The notes: generated by a model from the letters alone, not told the origin. Positions 19,831-28,946 are shown, numbered from the stretch's first letter. The stretch: DNA of 64,000 bases from CALFUK01 sp964450495 (GCA_964450495.1 CAYVFU010000002.1:1-64000); one strand, 5' to 3'. Program-made: numbers and translations.

Positions 19831-20619
19831 TTGACACTAAAGAGATTCCTCATTCACTTAGCTTTAATGATCCTGTTCTTTGGAATCATACTCTATGGTA
19901 CGATGTGTAGCTTAAAAAGCTACACAAATCATGGTCAAAAATTAGAATTACCTAGTTATATAGATAAGCACATTGATTACGCTCAAAATGATGCGGAAGA
20001 TCGTGGATTCCAAATTATTATCAATGATTCCATTCATAAAGTTGGTATTCCTGGTGGTCAAATATTAATTCAAAATCCAAAACCAAATTCCTTTGTAAAG
20101 GAAAATAGAAAAGTCTATGTCACTACCTCAAAGTACGTGCCTGACAACTTCAAAAGTGAGTATCTAGGCAGGATCTATGGTTCTCCATTTTACATGAAAG
20201 AACGAGAGCTTAGACGGCAAGATATTTACTCCAATATTATCGATCGAAAATATGATCGAGGTGAGCCAGATATGATTTTAGAGGCATTTTACAAAGGAAA
20301 GTCTCTACTAAGCCCTAATAACCAAACAGTTGACAATATCAATATTCCCAAAGGAGAAACAATAGATTTTGTTATTAGCACCAATGAAGGAGGAGAAACC
20401 GAGCTTCCAGACCTTGTCTGCAAAACAATCAGCGCTGCAAAATTCATTATTGATTACTCCAAACTAAAATTGAATATCGTAGAACAAGGGGTAGTTAGCG
20501 ATATGTCCAATGCTTATATAATAAAACAGGAGCCCTCCTTAAATGATATGATCAATATTCCTATGGGAGAGACAATAGTTGTGTATGTTTCACAGGAAAA
20601 ACCAATTGCCTGTCGGTAA
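19831..20619 (+). CDS. PASTA-domain membrane protein
   Basis: 262 residues with one N-terminal membrane segment (about 6-25) and about three PASTA-like domains outside. Typical features are VYVTTSKYVP, PDLVCKTISAAKFIIDYSKL and a terminal GETIVVYVSQ strand. Known: PASTA domains bind peptidoglycan fragments or beta-lactams in kinases and penicillin-binding proteins. This protein has no kinase or transpeptidase, so it is a stand-alone PASTA protein as often seen in Bacteroidota. The start is TTG; the first in-frame ATG (residue 13) would cut the membrane helix in half, so TTG is preferred. Confidence 0.8.
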   Translation: MTLKRFLIHLALMILFFGIILYGTMCSLKSYTNHGQKLELPSYIDKHIDYAQNDAEDRGFQIIINDSIHKVGIPGGQILIQNPKPNSFVKENRKVYVTTSKYVPDNFKSEYLGRIYGSPFYMKERELRRQDIYSNIIDRKYDRGEPDMILEAFYKGKSLLSPNNQTVDNINIPKGETIDFVISTNEGGETELPDLVCKTISAAKFIIDYSKLKLNIVEQGVVSDMSNAYIIKQEPSLNDMINIPMGETIVVYVSQEKPIACR

Positions 20620-20818
20620 AATATTTGAAGAGACTAACGTTCCATTGTATTCTATCAAACATATTTTCTGTCGATCTGTCGTCCAGATGCATTATAGCCG
20701 ATTTCTTTAGAAATGTTAAATTAATTAAGAATTTTGGTGACTGATCTAAATAAAGGGCGTCAGAATCTGTGTTAGACAAACATATTTCACAACATAATAA
20801 TTAATAAATCTCACTAAA

Positions 20819-21478
20819 ATGAATGTAGTTGAAGCAATAAGCGAATCATTAAGTAGCACATTTAATGGTTTCGCAGCATTTATCCCAAAATTATTCGGAG
20901 CCCTTATTATCCTTCTTATTGGATGGTTGATTGCACGAGCTATTAAGTTTGCATTATCAAAAGTCCTTAAAGCTGTAAACTTTGATTCTATAACTGAAAA
21001 AGTAGGAATCAACGGTTATATGGCAAAAGCTGGTCTTAAATCTAAAGGATCAGATATGATCGCAAAATTAGGTTACTGGATTGTAATGCTTACAGTTCTA
21101 ATTTTATTCTTTGATTCATTAGGACTTCCATCTGTTTCTGGTCTATTAAGAGACGGTGTTAATTTTATTCCTAAAATTATGGTTGCATGTATCTTACTTG
21201 TAATAGGTATGTATATCGCGCAATTCGCATCTGGATTAGCAGAAGGTACTTTAAAAGCAGGTGGTTTTTCAAATCCTGGCCTTGTTGCAAAAATCGTTTA
21301 CGGTGCTATCATGTTCTTAGTCGTTACGATAGCGTTAGATAAATTAGACATTGGATCTGGTATTTTAGATAATATCCTTTCAATTGTGCTTGGTGCACTT
21401 GGTTTAGGTTTATCAATTGCATTCGGTTTAGGTGGAGTTGATTGGGCTAAAAAGACGATCAGCAATATCTCTAAATAA
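20819..21478 (+). CDS. MscS-like conserved TM-helix membrane protein
   Basis: 219 residues with two copies of the conserved TM-helix unit found in small mechanosensitive-channel relatives. In the first, PKLFGALIILLIGWLIAR is followed by an amphipathic IKFALSKVLKAVNFD. The second is PKIMVACILLVIGMYIAQFAS. Further helices are at about 85-105 and 160-210. The Gly-rich IVLGALGLGLSIAFGLGG near the C-terminus resembles the MscS pore helix, but the MscS beta and C-terminal cage domains are absent. Probably a small-conductance channel or channel-like protein. A strong terminator follows. Confidence 0.75.
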   Translation: MNVVEAISESLSSTFNGFAAFIPKLFGALIILLIGWLIARAIKFALSKVLKAVNFDSITEKVGINGYMAKAGLKSKGSDMIAKLGYWIVMLTVLILFFDSLGLPSVSGLLRDGVNFIPKIMVACILLVIGMYIAQFASGLAEGTLKAGGFSNPGLVAKIVYGAIMFLVVTIALDKLDIGSGILDNILSIVLGALGLGLSIAFGLGGVDWAKKTISNISK

Positions 21479-21500
21479 GAGTATTCCGAAAAAAATAAAA

Positions 21501-21532
21501 AACCCTTTGAGTTTAACTCAGAGGGTTTTTTT
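21501..21532 (+). terminator. Rho-independent terminator, likely bidirectional
   Basis: An 11-bp stem, AACCCTTTGAG / CTCAGAGGGTT, with one G-U pair and loop TTTAA, is followed by seven T. The A-rich left side gives a T-run on the other strand as well, so it can serve both the channel-like gene and the convergent dcd gene. Confidence 0.85.
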
Positions 21533-21556
21533 ATGCTCGCAATTTTCAACAAAGAA

Positions 21557-22093
21557 CTAAAACTTATTCTTCCACATCATCGACTCGACAGGCTTTATCG
21601 TTCTTTCGTTGTATTTAGCATTCGCTTTTCGATTATAATAATTCTTGACATCGCCATCAATCTGAAAATAGATCAATTGACCTATAGGCATGCCGGCATA
21701 TACTCTGACAGCCTTTACACAGGAAATCTCTAATGTCCATGTATTACAAAATCCAACATCACCTTTACCTGCAGTTGCATGAATGTCAATACCTAATCTA
21801 CCAATACTTGATTTGCCTTCTAAGAAAGGGACTGTTTGATGAGTTTCGGTGTATTCCTCAGTTACACCCAAGTACAACTCACCTGGTTGAAGTACATAGC
21901 CCGCTTCTGGGATTTCGAAGTGATTGACAGTGTTGTGCTTTTTTGCATCCAATACGGGATCATTATACACAGCCAAATATTTACCCAAATGAACGTCATA
22001 GGAGTTTGTACCAAGACATTCTGGTCTGTAAGGATCGATCAAAATCTCTCCTTTATCGATTGCTTCTTTTATTTTAAGGTCGGTTAATATCAT
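21557..22093 (-). CDS. dcd: dCTP deaminase
   Basis: 178 residues. It converts dCTP to dUTP in dTMP synthesis. The family block EGKSSIGRLGIDIHATAGKG holds the conserved Ser-Ser-x-x-Arg and the HxTAG triphosphate/base site. The catalytic Glu lies in WTLEIS, and IGQLIYF is the conserved late strand. Length is usual for the family. It is divergent from the phosphopantetheinyl transferase gene, with 41 bp between starts. Confidence 0.93.
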   Translation of the reverse strand: MILTDLKIKEAIDKGEILIDPYRPECLGTNSYDVHLGKYLAVYNDPVLDAKKHNTVNHFEIPEAGYVLQPGELYLGVTEEYTETHQTVPFLEGKSSIGRLGIDIHATAGKGDVGFCNTWTLEISCVKAVRVYAGMPIGQLIYFQIDGDVKNYYNRKANAKYNERTIKPVESMMWKNKF

Positions 22094-22134
22094 ATCTTAA
22101 GTGTGATGAGGACAATATTAACTAATTTTATCCT

Positions 22135-22791
22135 ATGCCTTTGATTTACAAAATTATTGATTCTTCACAGTCTACAATAGCTGTATGGCATGTCACGGAG
22201 TCAATGGAGTACCTCACAGATCGATTGCAGCTGAAAAACACGCCATCAAACCAGCAATTATCAAGTATGCACCCCAGGCGAAAACTCGAATGGTTAGCAT
22301 CTAGAAATCTAATTTGTAGTTTGCTTGGAGATTTTGATGTATCTAAAATTAAAAATGATTCATTTGGCAAACCATATCACAATACAATTGATGTCAATAT
22401 TTCTATCAGCCACACAGTTGGTTATGTTGCTGTGTACCTTAGCGATAAAATTATCGGCATAGACATTCAGCAAATAACACCAAAAATAAAAGCGATTGCA
22501 CATAAATTTTTGGATTACAATTCCTTACACGAGCTCCATCAGACAGATAATTTGAACGCTATACATTATTTATGGGGAGCAAAAGAATGCATGTACAAAT
22601 GCTATGGTAGAAAAAAATTAGATTTTAGAGAGCACCTCAAGGTATCTACCGGACCTTTAAAGCTGGCTGATGAAAATCTGATATTTCCACTTACAACTTT
22701 CGGGTTAATTACAAAAGGACTTTACCACAAAGAATTCAACATAACAGGCATAAAAATCAATGAAGCATTGCTTGTTTATGCACATGACTAA
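22135..22791 (+). CDS. 4'-phosphopantetheinyl transferase superfamily protein
   Basis: 218 residues. The enzyme moves phosphopantetheine from CoA to a carrier-protein Ser. The two Mg-binding signatures are present: IIGIDIQQI (about 105) and WGAKECMYK (about 142). SISHTVGYVAVYL is the preceding conserved strand. The size resembles Sfp-type rather than AcpS-type enzymes. Its stop is 6 bp from the convergent coaX stop. Confidence 0.88.
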   Translation: MPLIYKIIDSSQSTIAVWHVTESMEYLTDRLQLKNTPSNQQLSSMHPRRKLEWLASRNLICSLLGDFDVSKIKNDSFGKPYHNTIDVNISISHTVGYVAVYLSDKIIGIDIQQITPKIKAIAHKFLDYNSLHELHQTDNLNAIHYLWGAKECMYKCYGRKKLDFREHLKVSTGPLKLADENLIFPLTTFGLITKGLYHKEFNITGIKINEALLVYAHD

Positions 22792-22796
22792 TCTTG

Positions 22797-23561
22797 CTAC
22801 ATCATCTCTCCAATTAGTCTTATGCCATTTAGAGTTAAATCTTTTTTGACAAGATCAAATTCTTTTTCCAAAGGAGTTAATACACCAGAAAGCCCACCAG
22901 TTGCGATACGTTTGAAGCGTCTACCTTTTTCTAATTCGATAGATTCAATTATTTCTTTTACAAGTCCTATATATCCTCTGAAGACACCCGCTTGGATGGC
23001 ATTTACGGTATTTTTACCAATAGCAGAAGATGGCAGATATGCCTGAACTTCAGGAAGTTGCGCGGTACTGCCATGCAAAGTGCGCAAGGCTGTGAATATA
23101 CCGGGAGCGATGGCAACTCCTTGTATATGGTAATCTTTTTGGACTACTGTAAACGTAAGTGCTGTACCAAAATCAACGATTATAGTATCCATGTTTTCTT
23201 CTTCTAAAGCTGCTACTGCATTCGCAATTAAATCCGTACCCATTTCATCCGGGCTATCGGTATGAATTGTCAATTCTGGATAAGAATCAAATTGTACTTT
23301 GTGTATTTCAGCTTTGAATAAAGCTGAAAGCATTTCTAGAAAAGCACTATCCATAACAGGGACAACGCTACTCATAGTCACAGATTTGATGTTTAACAAA
23401 TCAACTTTTTCTTCCAGTAAGGCATTGACAATTCTCTTCTGGTAATACATGCGACTCTCTTCATTCTTAATTGTTTCCCAACGCCAAATGTGCTGACAAA
23501 TTGGACCTTGGTAAAGACCACAAACAACATTAGAATTACCTATATCAAATACAAGGTGCAT
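22797..23561 (-). CDS. coaX: Type III pantothenate kinase
   Basis: 254 residues. First step of CoA synthesis, phosphorylating pantothenate. The ASKHA-fold signatures are visible: DIGNSNVVCGLY at the N-terminus (phosphate 1), DEMGTDLIANAVAA, IIVDFGTALTFTVV and GVAIAPGI, and then ATGGLSGVL near the C-terminus. It is the third gene of a minus-strand operon after gcvP and the ATP-grasp gene; its ATG directly abuts the upstream stop. Confidence 0.95.
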   Translation of the reverse strand: MHLVFDIGNSNVVCGLYQGPICQHIWRWETIKNEESRMYYQKRIVNALLEEKVDLLNIKSVTMSSVVPVMDSAFLEMLSALFKAEIHKVQFDSYPELTIHTDSPDEMGTDLIANAVAALEEENMDTIIVDFGTALTFTVVQKDYHIQGVAIAPGIFTALRTLHGSTAQLPEVQAYLPSSAIGKNTVNAIQAGVFRGYIGLVKEIIESIELEKGRRFKRIATGGLSGVLTPLEKEFDLVKKDLTLNGIRLIGEMM

Positions 23562-24557
23562 TTACTTTACTATATTTTTAGTTATCCACCATGATTTTAA
23601 TCCATCAATAAGTGGTGGCATTTTGTAAGATAATTTAATTCGTTGATTGGATATTTGAGCTAAAATCTTCCAATGCTTATGGATGTCTTTTACAATACTA
23701 AAAAACGTATGCTTAGGGTCATAAATATGCAAAGGCTCTGACTTAGCACCATTTAACTCTAACAATTTAAATTGTCCTTGTTTCATTTCTTCTATAGAAT
23801 CTGCTTTTAAATCCAGTCTGCAAAAATCAATACCGTTTACTTGCTTGAAAAGATTAGTTGCCCAATCTATTAGCTTGTCATCTATTGATTCGTTAAGCGA
23901 ATGAAATTTTGCTCCTCTAGAATAATTACCAATAATATCGATTCGTTTTGTTTCTCCTTTTTCTAAAATTGCGTGAAGATCATGTTCAAATTTCTCTTTT
24001 ATCCATTCTTTTTTTAGGAATGGATTTTGGTCATCATCTATTAATTCTCTAAGTGTCTTGATTCCATCTCCAACAACTTCTGGGTAGGTCTTTTCAATAA
24101 AGGAACTGACTCCAACAACATTGGTTTTGGGATATCTGTACATGAGTAAAGAAAATTCTCTCTTGTGATCGACATACTCTTGCAAAAGAAAATCCTTCGA
24201 TTCATAAAGCTTTTTGTATTCGTTCAATTGTCGATCATTGTCCACCTTAGCCACTAAAAAGCCCTTAAATCCAATATCTGGTTTAATGATTATTGGATAC
24301 TCTAATTCTTCAAGAACTTTATCCACATCAGTAGACTCTTGACTAACTAAAACAGTTTTAGGAATCCAAAATGATGGTAATAATTTGTAGACCTCTGACT
24401 TACGATCATCAAACATACCACCTAATCTGATAGAAGGATTTGAGGCTGCATAGAAGTGAACAGAAAGAAATCTTATGCTATACCAGAGGTAATAACTGAT
24501 CGATTGATAAAAGAAGAGTTTAGAAACCCAATAACCTCTGTCAGTCCGCTTGCTCAC
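23562..24557 (-). CDS. ATP-grasp family ligase-like protein of unknown substrate
   Basis: 331 residues. It has an ATP-grasp architecture: a PIIIKPDIGFKGFLVAKV strand-loop (nucleotide-binding Lys), LLQEYVDHKREFSLLMY, and a late FCRLDLKADS...KLLELNGAKSEPLHIYDP stretch carrying the acidic metal ligands (D, E, N). This resembles D-Ala-D-Ala-ligase-type carboxylate-amine ligases. The substrate cannot be read from sequence. It lies 25 bp after gcvP and directly before coaX on the same strand, so it is an operon member. Confidence 0.72.
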   Translation of the reverse strand: MSKRTDRGYWVSKLFFYQSISYYLWYSIRFLSVHFYAASNPSIRLGGMFDDRKSEVYKLLPSFWIPKTVLVSQESTDVDKVLEELEYPIIIKPDIGFKGFLVAKVDNDRQLNEYKKLYESKDFLLQEYVDHKREFSLLMYRYPKTNVVGVSSFIEKTYPEVVGDGIKTLRELIDDDQNPFLKKEWIKEKFEHDLHAILEKGETKRIDIIGNYSRGAKFHSLNESIDDKLIDWATNLFKQVNGIDFCRLDLKADSIEEMKQGQFKLLELNGAKSEPLHIYDPKHTFFSIVKDIHKHWKILAQISNQRIKLSYKMPPLIDGLKSWWITKNIVK

Positions 24558-24582
24558 TTCAATAAAAATTTATTTTCATAAG

Positions 24583-27444
24583 TTAAGCATATTCTTCTAT
24601 TGGTGGGCATGTACATATTAAATTACGATCACCATGAGCATTATCTACTCGCGAAACTGAAGGCCAAAACTTAAATACCTCCTGTTGATATTTCATAGGG
24701 AATACCGCCTTTTCTCTTGAATAAGCATATGGCCATTCACTACCACAAGCTAAAGTTAAAGTGTGTGGCGCATTGGTTAATGTATTTGAATCTGCAGACA
24801 TTTCACCTCTCGCAACCTCATCAATTTCTAGTTTAATCAACAACATTGCTTCGCAAAAGCGATCCAGTTCATCCAAACTTTCACTTTCAGTAGGCTCTAT
24901 CATAATGGTGCCTGCAACTGGAAAGGATAGCGTAGGAGCATGGAATCCATAATCAATTAATCGCTTAGCAACATCTTCAGCAGATATACCAATTGACTTG
25001 TACGTTCTCAAATCTAAAATCAATTCGTGAGCAGCTCTATTGTTTTTACCTAAGTACAATACATCGTATTCGTGCTTTAGTCTATCCTTAATATAGTTTG
25101 CATTTAGGATAGCCAATTCTGTTGACCTTTTTAAACCATCATAACCCAATAACCGAATGTAAGCATAGGATATCAGTAAAATACTAGCACTACCATAAGG
25201 TGCAGCTGAAACCGAATTAATAGCTGAACTGTCATCCCCTTTGGTTACAAAATGGCCAGGTAAAAAAGGTGCTAACGATTCATTTACACAGATAGGCCCC
25301 ATACCTGGACCACCTCCTCCGTGAGGAATTGCAAATGTCTTATGTAAGTTGAGGTGACATACATCCGCACCTATGAGTCCAGGGCTTGTCAAACCAACTT
25401 GAGCATTCATATTAGCACCATCCATGTAGACTTTGCCTCCAAAATCATGAATCACCCTACATATTTCTCTGATGTCTTCTTCAAAAACACCATGTGTCGA
25501 TGGATAGGTGACCATCAAAGCTGCAAGCGACTCTTTATGTAATTCTGCTTTTTCTTTCAGATCTTGCAGATCAATATTACCCAGATCATCACACTTTACA
25601 ACAACCACTTTCATCCCAGCCATTATAGCGCTAGCTGGATTTGTCCCATGTGCTGATGATGGTATAATAGCAATATTTCTGTGCGCATCGCCTCTTGATT
25701 TGTGGTATTCTCTGATAACCATTAGGCCTGCATATTCTCCTTGAGCACCAGAATTAGGTTGGAGAGAGCAAGCATCAAAGCCAGTAATCTCTGCTAAATA
25801 GTTTTCTAATTCTTCAAAAATTTGTTGATACCCTTTCGATTGTTCAATTGGACAAAAGGGATGGAGATTTGCAAATTCTGGAAATGACACAGGAAACAGT
25901 TCTGTCGCAGCATTTAATTTCATTGTACATGACCCGAGAGGGATCATCGAATGCATGAGTGACAAATCTTTATTTTCCAAACGCTTTATATATCGCATCA
26001 TTTCTGTCTCAGATCGATATTTTTTAAATGTAGCGTGTTGCAAAAATGAGCTCTTACGTTCAAACTCTGGAGAAATGTCTTTATAGGTTACTTTATTATT
26101 CGTATCCACTTTATTAGCCGAAGGCAATGAAGAAAAACGATTAACAATATCATTAACTTCAGATTCCCCACATGTCTCATCAAGACTTATACTAACCTGT
26201 CCGTTAATTTGATTGAAAACATTTATGCCGCTATTTTGAAGTATATTTTTTTCGTTTTCAGTAAGCTCTACGGTTATTGTATCAAACAACTCACCTTCCT
26301 TCACAACAAAACCCAATAGGCTTAATTTATCTCTAAGTAAAGAAGCGTGTGCATGGATACGTGTCGCAATGTAATGTAAGCCTTCTGCACCATGATAAAC
26401 AGCATACATGCCTGCCATGACAGCTAATAGTGCTTGAGCAGTACAGATATTTGATGTTGCCTTTTCTCTCTTTATATGTTGCTCCCTGGTTTGCAAGGCC
26501 ATTCTGTAGGCTTGTTTACCTTCTGAGTCAATAGACAGTCCAATAATTCTACCTGGTATTTGTCTCTTAAAATCTTCTTTAGTAGCAAAAAATGCCGCAT
26601 GAGGGCCTCCGAAACCAATTGGCACACCAAATCGTTGAGTTGTCCCAACACAAGCATCCGCCCCCCATTCTCCAGGAGGAGTATATAAGACTAGACTTAG
26701 TAAATCTGCAGCAGCAATTAAGTACACATTTTGAGCTTCACACTTCTGCTTAAAGTCAGAGTAATCATTAACAATTCCATCAGCATCAGGATACTGGATA
26801 CAGGCTGCAAAATATGTATCGTCAATATCAACAGACTTCCAATCTCCTTCTATAATTTGAATATCTAAGGGTTCCGCACGCAAAGCCAATACATCTTTCG
26901 TCTGCTGAAACAATTTTCTGTCTACAAACACTTTTCTTACTGGTTCCCCTTTGACTCTTTTATTTCTAATTCCATAGAACATAGTCATGGCCTCAGCTGC
27001 AGCTGTACCTTCATCCAACAAACTAGCATTCGCGATGGGCAACCCTGTTAAATCACTAACTACCGTTTGGAAATTCATCAATGCCTCCATTCTACCTTGA
27101 GAAATTTCAGCTTGATAAGGAGTGTACTGAGTGTACCATCCTGGGTTCTGGAAAATGTTTCTAAGTATAACAGAAGGCGTTATCGTACCATAATAGCCTT
27201 GACCGATATAGCTTTTAGCCAACACATTTTTCTCACCGATAGCCTTGATGTAGTTGAGGTAATCATATTCCGACATAGCTGCAGGAATTTTGAGGTTATC
27301 GTGTTTTCTTATCGATTGAGGGATTGTTTCACTAATTAATGAGTCTACAGAGTCAGCACCAATAATAGAAAGCATTTGCGTAACAGCAGATTCGTCAATA
27401 CCAACATGTCGATTTAAGAAATTACTAGGGTCATTGTTTATCAT
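24583..27444 (-). CDS. gcvP: Glycine dehydrogenase (aminomethyl-transferring), P-protein
   Basis: 953 residues from the ATG at 27444. It decarboxylates glycine in the glycine cleavage system using PLP. The single-chain form has an N-terminal half with FLNRHVGID and GYYGTITPSVILRNI, and a C-terminal half with the PLP Lys702 in LHKTFAIPHGGGGPG. The frame stays open to a TTG at 27495. That codon overlaps a perfect TAnnTTTG promoter element, and homologues start near FxxRHxG, so the later ATG is chosen. First gene of the gcvP, ATP-grasp, coaX operon. The other Gcv proteins are not in this window. Confidence 0.96.
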   Translation of the reverse strand: MINNDPSNFLNRHVGIDESAVTQMLSIIGADSVDSLISETIPQSIRKHDNLKIPAAMSEYDYLNYIKAIGEKNVLAKSYIGQGYYGTITPSVILRNIFQNPGWYTQYTPYQAEISQGRMEALMNFQTVVSDLTGLPIANASLLDEGTAAAEAMTMFYGIRNKRVKGEPVRKVFVDRKLFQQTKDVLALRAEPLDIQIIEGDWKSVDIDDTYFAACIQYPDADGIVNDYSDFKQKCEAQNVYLIAAADLLSLVLYTPPGEWGADACVGTTQRFGVPIGFGGPHAAFFATKEDFKRQIPGRIIGLSIDSEGKQAYRMALQTREQHIKREKATSNICTAQALLAVMAGMYAVYHGAEGLHYIATRIHAHASLLRDKLSLLGFVVKEGELFDTITVELTENEKNILQNSGINVFNQINGQVSISLDETCGESEVNDIVNRFSSLPSANKVDTNNKVTYKDISPEFERKSSFLQHATFKKYRSETEMMRYIKRLENKDLSLMHSMIPLGSCTMKLNAATELFPVSFPEFANLHPFCPIEQSKGYQQIFEELENYLAEITGFDACSLQPNSGAQGEYAGLMVIREYHKSRGDAHRNIAIIPSSAHGTNPASAIMAGMKVVVVKCDDLGNIDLQDLKEKAELHKESLAALMVTYPSTHGVFEEDIREICRVIHDFGGKVYMDGANMNAQVGLTSPGLIGADVCHLNLHKTFAIPHGGGGPGMGPICVNESLAPFLPGHFVTKGDDSSAINSVSAAPYGSASILLISYAYIRLLGYDGLKRSTELAILNANYIKDRLKHEYDVLYLGKNNRAAHELILDLRTYKSIGISAEDVAKRLIDYGFHAPTLSFPVAGTIMIEPTESESLDELDRFCEAMLLIKLEIDEVARGEMSADSNTLTNAPHTLTLACGSEWPYAYSREKAVFPMKYQQEVFKFWPSVSRVDNAHGDRNLICTCPPIEEYA

Positions 27445-27756
27445 CCAATCAGATTCTGTTTCTAAATAATCGAGAGTAAATCTTGAAAACCACAAATATA
27501 ATCATTGTCTAATCATATTTCTAGAAGTTTAATATAATGAAGAAGCGTATGCTTTAAGGCTGGACTGCTCCTTTTCATTCACTTTGCTTATCGAACAGTT
27601 GCGGCTATCGATGAAAAAAGTACAGTACAAAAAGCGAACTGTCGAAACCTCCAAAAAGTGAGCTTAGCGTGTGCACGAAAAGCAAGCTCACGAACGGTCT
27701 TGGAATTGGGCTTTGCGAACTTCTTAGTACATTTGATTATCAAAATACTTGCTCTC
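27445..27756. other. Divergent intergenic region between gcvP and a small membrane-protein gene
   Basis: 312 bp. It holds the gcvP promoter element and an 8-bp perfect inverted repeat, GTGAGCTT at 27658-27665 with AAGCTCAC at 27684-27691, loop 18. The plus frame is open from 27658 but that stretch shows no family resemblance. Confidence 0.4.
27493..27500 (-). promoter_or_regulatory. -7 element TATATTTG for the gcvP operon
   Basis: Exact TAnnTTTG match on the minus strand, 48 nt upstream of the ATG at 27444. It overlaps the alternative TTG at 27495, so transcription would begin downstream of that codon. This fixes the start choice. Confidence 0.55.
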
Positions 27757-28197
27757 ATGTATACAATGTTAAAACATGCCCACTCAGGAATTAGATGGGT
27801 GGTATTGATCTTATTGATAATTGCCATTTTTAACGCATATTCTAAATGGCAGAATAGGAAGGATTTTACAAGTGGAGATAAAAAGAAGCATTTGTTTGCA
27901 ATGATATTTTGCCACATTCAATTATTAATTGGACTAGTGTTGTACCCCATTAGTCCAATGGTATCATTTGCTGAAGGCTTTATGAAAGAAACTGTAAGTC
28001 GATTTTATGCTGTAGAACATTTCTCTATGATGGTTTTGGCTATAATAATCATTACGGTCGGATACGTCCGAGCTAAGAAAAAGCAAGATGACTCTCAAAA
28101 ATTTAAGACTACTTTCATATTCTATTTGATAGGACTCATCGTGATTTTAGCAGCTATACCATGGCCATTCAGAATACCAGGAGCCGGATGGTTCTAA
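27757..28197 (+). CDS. Small four-helix membrane protein with conserved histidines (cytochrome b561-like)
   Basis: 146 residues from the ATG at 27757. An earlier in-frame ATG at 27658 adds 33 residues of non-membrane character and is disfavoured. Four hydrophobic helices carry His at helix ends: MLKHAHSGIRW, IFCHIQLLIG and VEHFSMMV. The last helix is followed by AIPWPFRIPGAGWF. This pattern recurs in a Bacteroidota family often labelled cytochrome B-like. The histidines could bind haem, but no haem-protein motif proves it. Function unknown. Confidence 0.65.
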   Translation: MYTMLKHAHSGIRWVVLILLIIAIFNAYSKWQNRKDFTSGDKKKHLFAMIFCHIQLLIGLVLYPISPMVSFAEGFMKETVSRFYAVEHFSMMVLAIIIITVGYVRAKKKQDDSQKFKTTFIFYLIGLIVILAAIPWPFRIPGAGWF

Positions 28198-28220
28198 TTG
28201 AGTTACAACTTAAATAGCGT

Positions 28221-28290
28221 AAAAAAAAGAAGAGCCTTCTGACTTTTCAGAGGCTCTACTTAAACAATTTTTTAACACCCTTAAACTGTA
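28221..28290 (-). ncRNA. Candidate small RNA, copy A
   Basis: Read on the minus strand: TATCTTTA (28294-28301, one base off TAnnTTTG), then TGTACAGTTTAAGGGTGTT, then GTTTAAG, then a hairpin at 28232-28256 (GAGCC-TCTGA / TCAGA-GGCTC with one bulge) and a run of eight T. This is a complete promoter-to-terminator unit of about 70 nt. A TTTT at the -33 position lies ~18 nt before the -7 element. No open frame of use lies inside. The RNA is inferred from layout and from conservation with copy B. Confidence 0.5.
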
Positions 28291-28644
28291 CATTAAAGAT
28301 AAGAGGGACTACATTGGATAAAACCTACAAGGTCTCATCGCAGACTCTACAAATCCACAACACCTACATTATTCTGATTATCAATTGTTTATAAAACACA
28401 AATTTCAGATATAAAAGAGCAATGACAGTGAATGAAAATTATTGATTTTTGAATTGATAAGCTATTTGAAGACTTTATGTTTATGGAGATGCTAGAGAAG
28501 TCATTCCTTTGTATCAGTATTGCAAATACTCTAGAATACAAGCATAATTTTTTTTGGGTGGAACCGGTGTCTATTGAACACAATTGAATCAAATGATCCA
28601 TGAGGAGGGCAATTCTCTTATCGAAAGCTGAAATAAATTTTGTG

Positions 28645-28716
28645 ATAAAACAAGAAGAGCCTTCTGACTTTTCAGAGGCTCGACTTAAACAATTTTTTAA
28701 CACCCTTAAACTGTAC
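28645..28716 (-). ncRNA. Candidate small RNA, copy B
   Basis: Near-identical to copy A over the core and hairpin. A perfect -7 element TATCTTTG lies at 28719-28726 with TTTC about 18-19 nt further upstream, the core TGTACAGTTTAAGGGTGTT follows, and the hairpin is at 28657-28681. The T-run is weaker than in copy A (TTCTTGTTTTA). The upstream CTTGTAGGTTT block is also shared. Conservation covers promoter, core and terminator while spacer DNA differs, as expected for duplicated RNA genes. Confidence 0.5.
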
Positions 28717-28890
28717 ATCAAAGATAAGGGAAGAATATATCGGTGAAACCTACAAGGACGCGTCTTAGCTTCTACAAAAGCACAACAGCAGCAGATTTCT
28801 GATTAACAAATGTAATTTTAAGTATGCATAGCTTGAAAAGAAGGAGGAATATGAGCTTGTTTTGAATCCTTACAAATCAATATAGTCTAT

Positions 28891-28922
28891 AAAAAAAGCA
28901 GTGCCTTTTACAAAGACACTGC
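28891..28922 (-). terminator. Rho-independent terminator of the sigma-factor gene
   Basis: Stem GCAGTG / CACTGC, extended by CTTT / AAAG after a C-A mismatch, with seven T following on the minus strand (28891-28897). It lies 25 bp beyond the sigma-factor stop. Confidence 0.85.
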
Positions 28923-28946
28923 TTATATATTGAAATGACTATGATT

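Larger units (their letters stand above)
28198..28946. other. 749-bp noncoding region with two small-RNA-like copies and a terminator
   Basis: No credible gene. Two related ~130-bp segments (about 28221-28345 and 28645-28770) each contain a promoter-like element, a conserved core and a terminator hairpin on the minus strand. A third hairpin near 28900 ends the sigma-factor transcript. The 110-codon minus frame at 28389-28721 runs through copy B and its hairpin and looks spurious. Confidence 0.6.

Noticed and set aside
27658..27756. N-terminal extension of the small membrane protein
   Set aside because: The extra residues lack family-like character and cross an inverted repeat. The ATG at 27757 places the first His helix at the N-terminus.
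28389..28721. A 110-codon minus-strand frame
   Set aside because: It runs through the hairpin and core of small-RNA copy B, has no family-like pattern and no start signal. The nucleotide conservation follows the RNA unit, not the frame.
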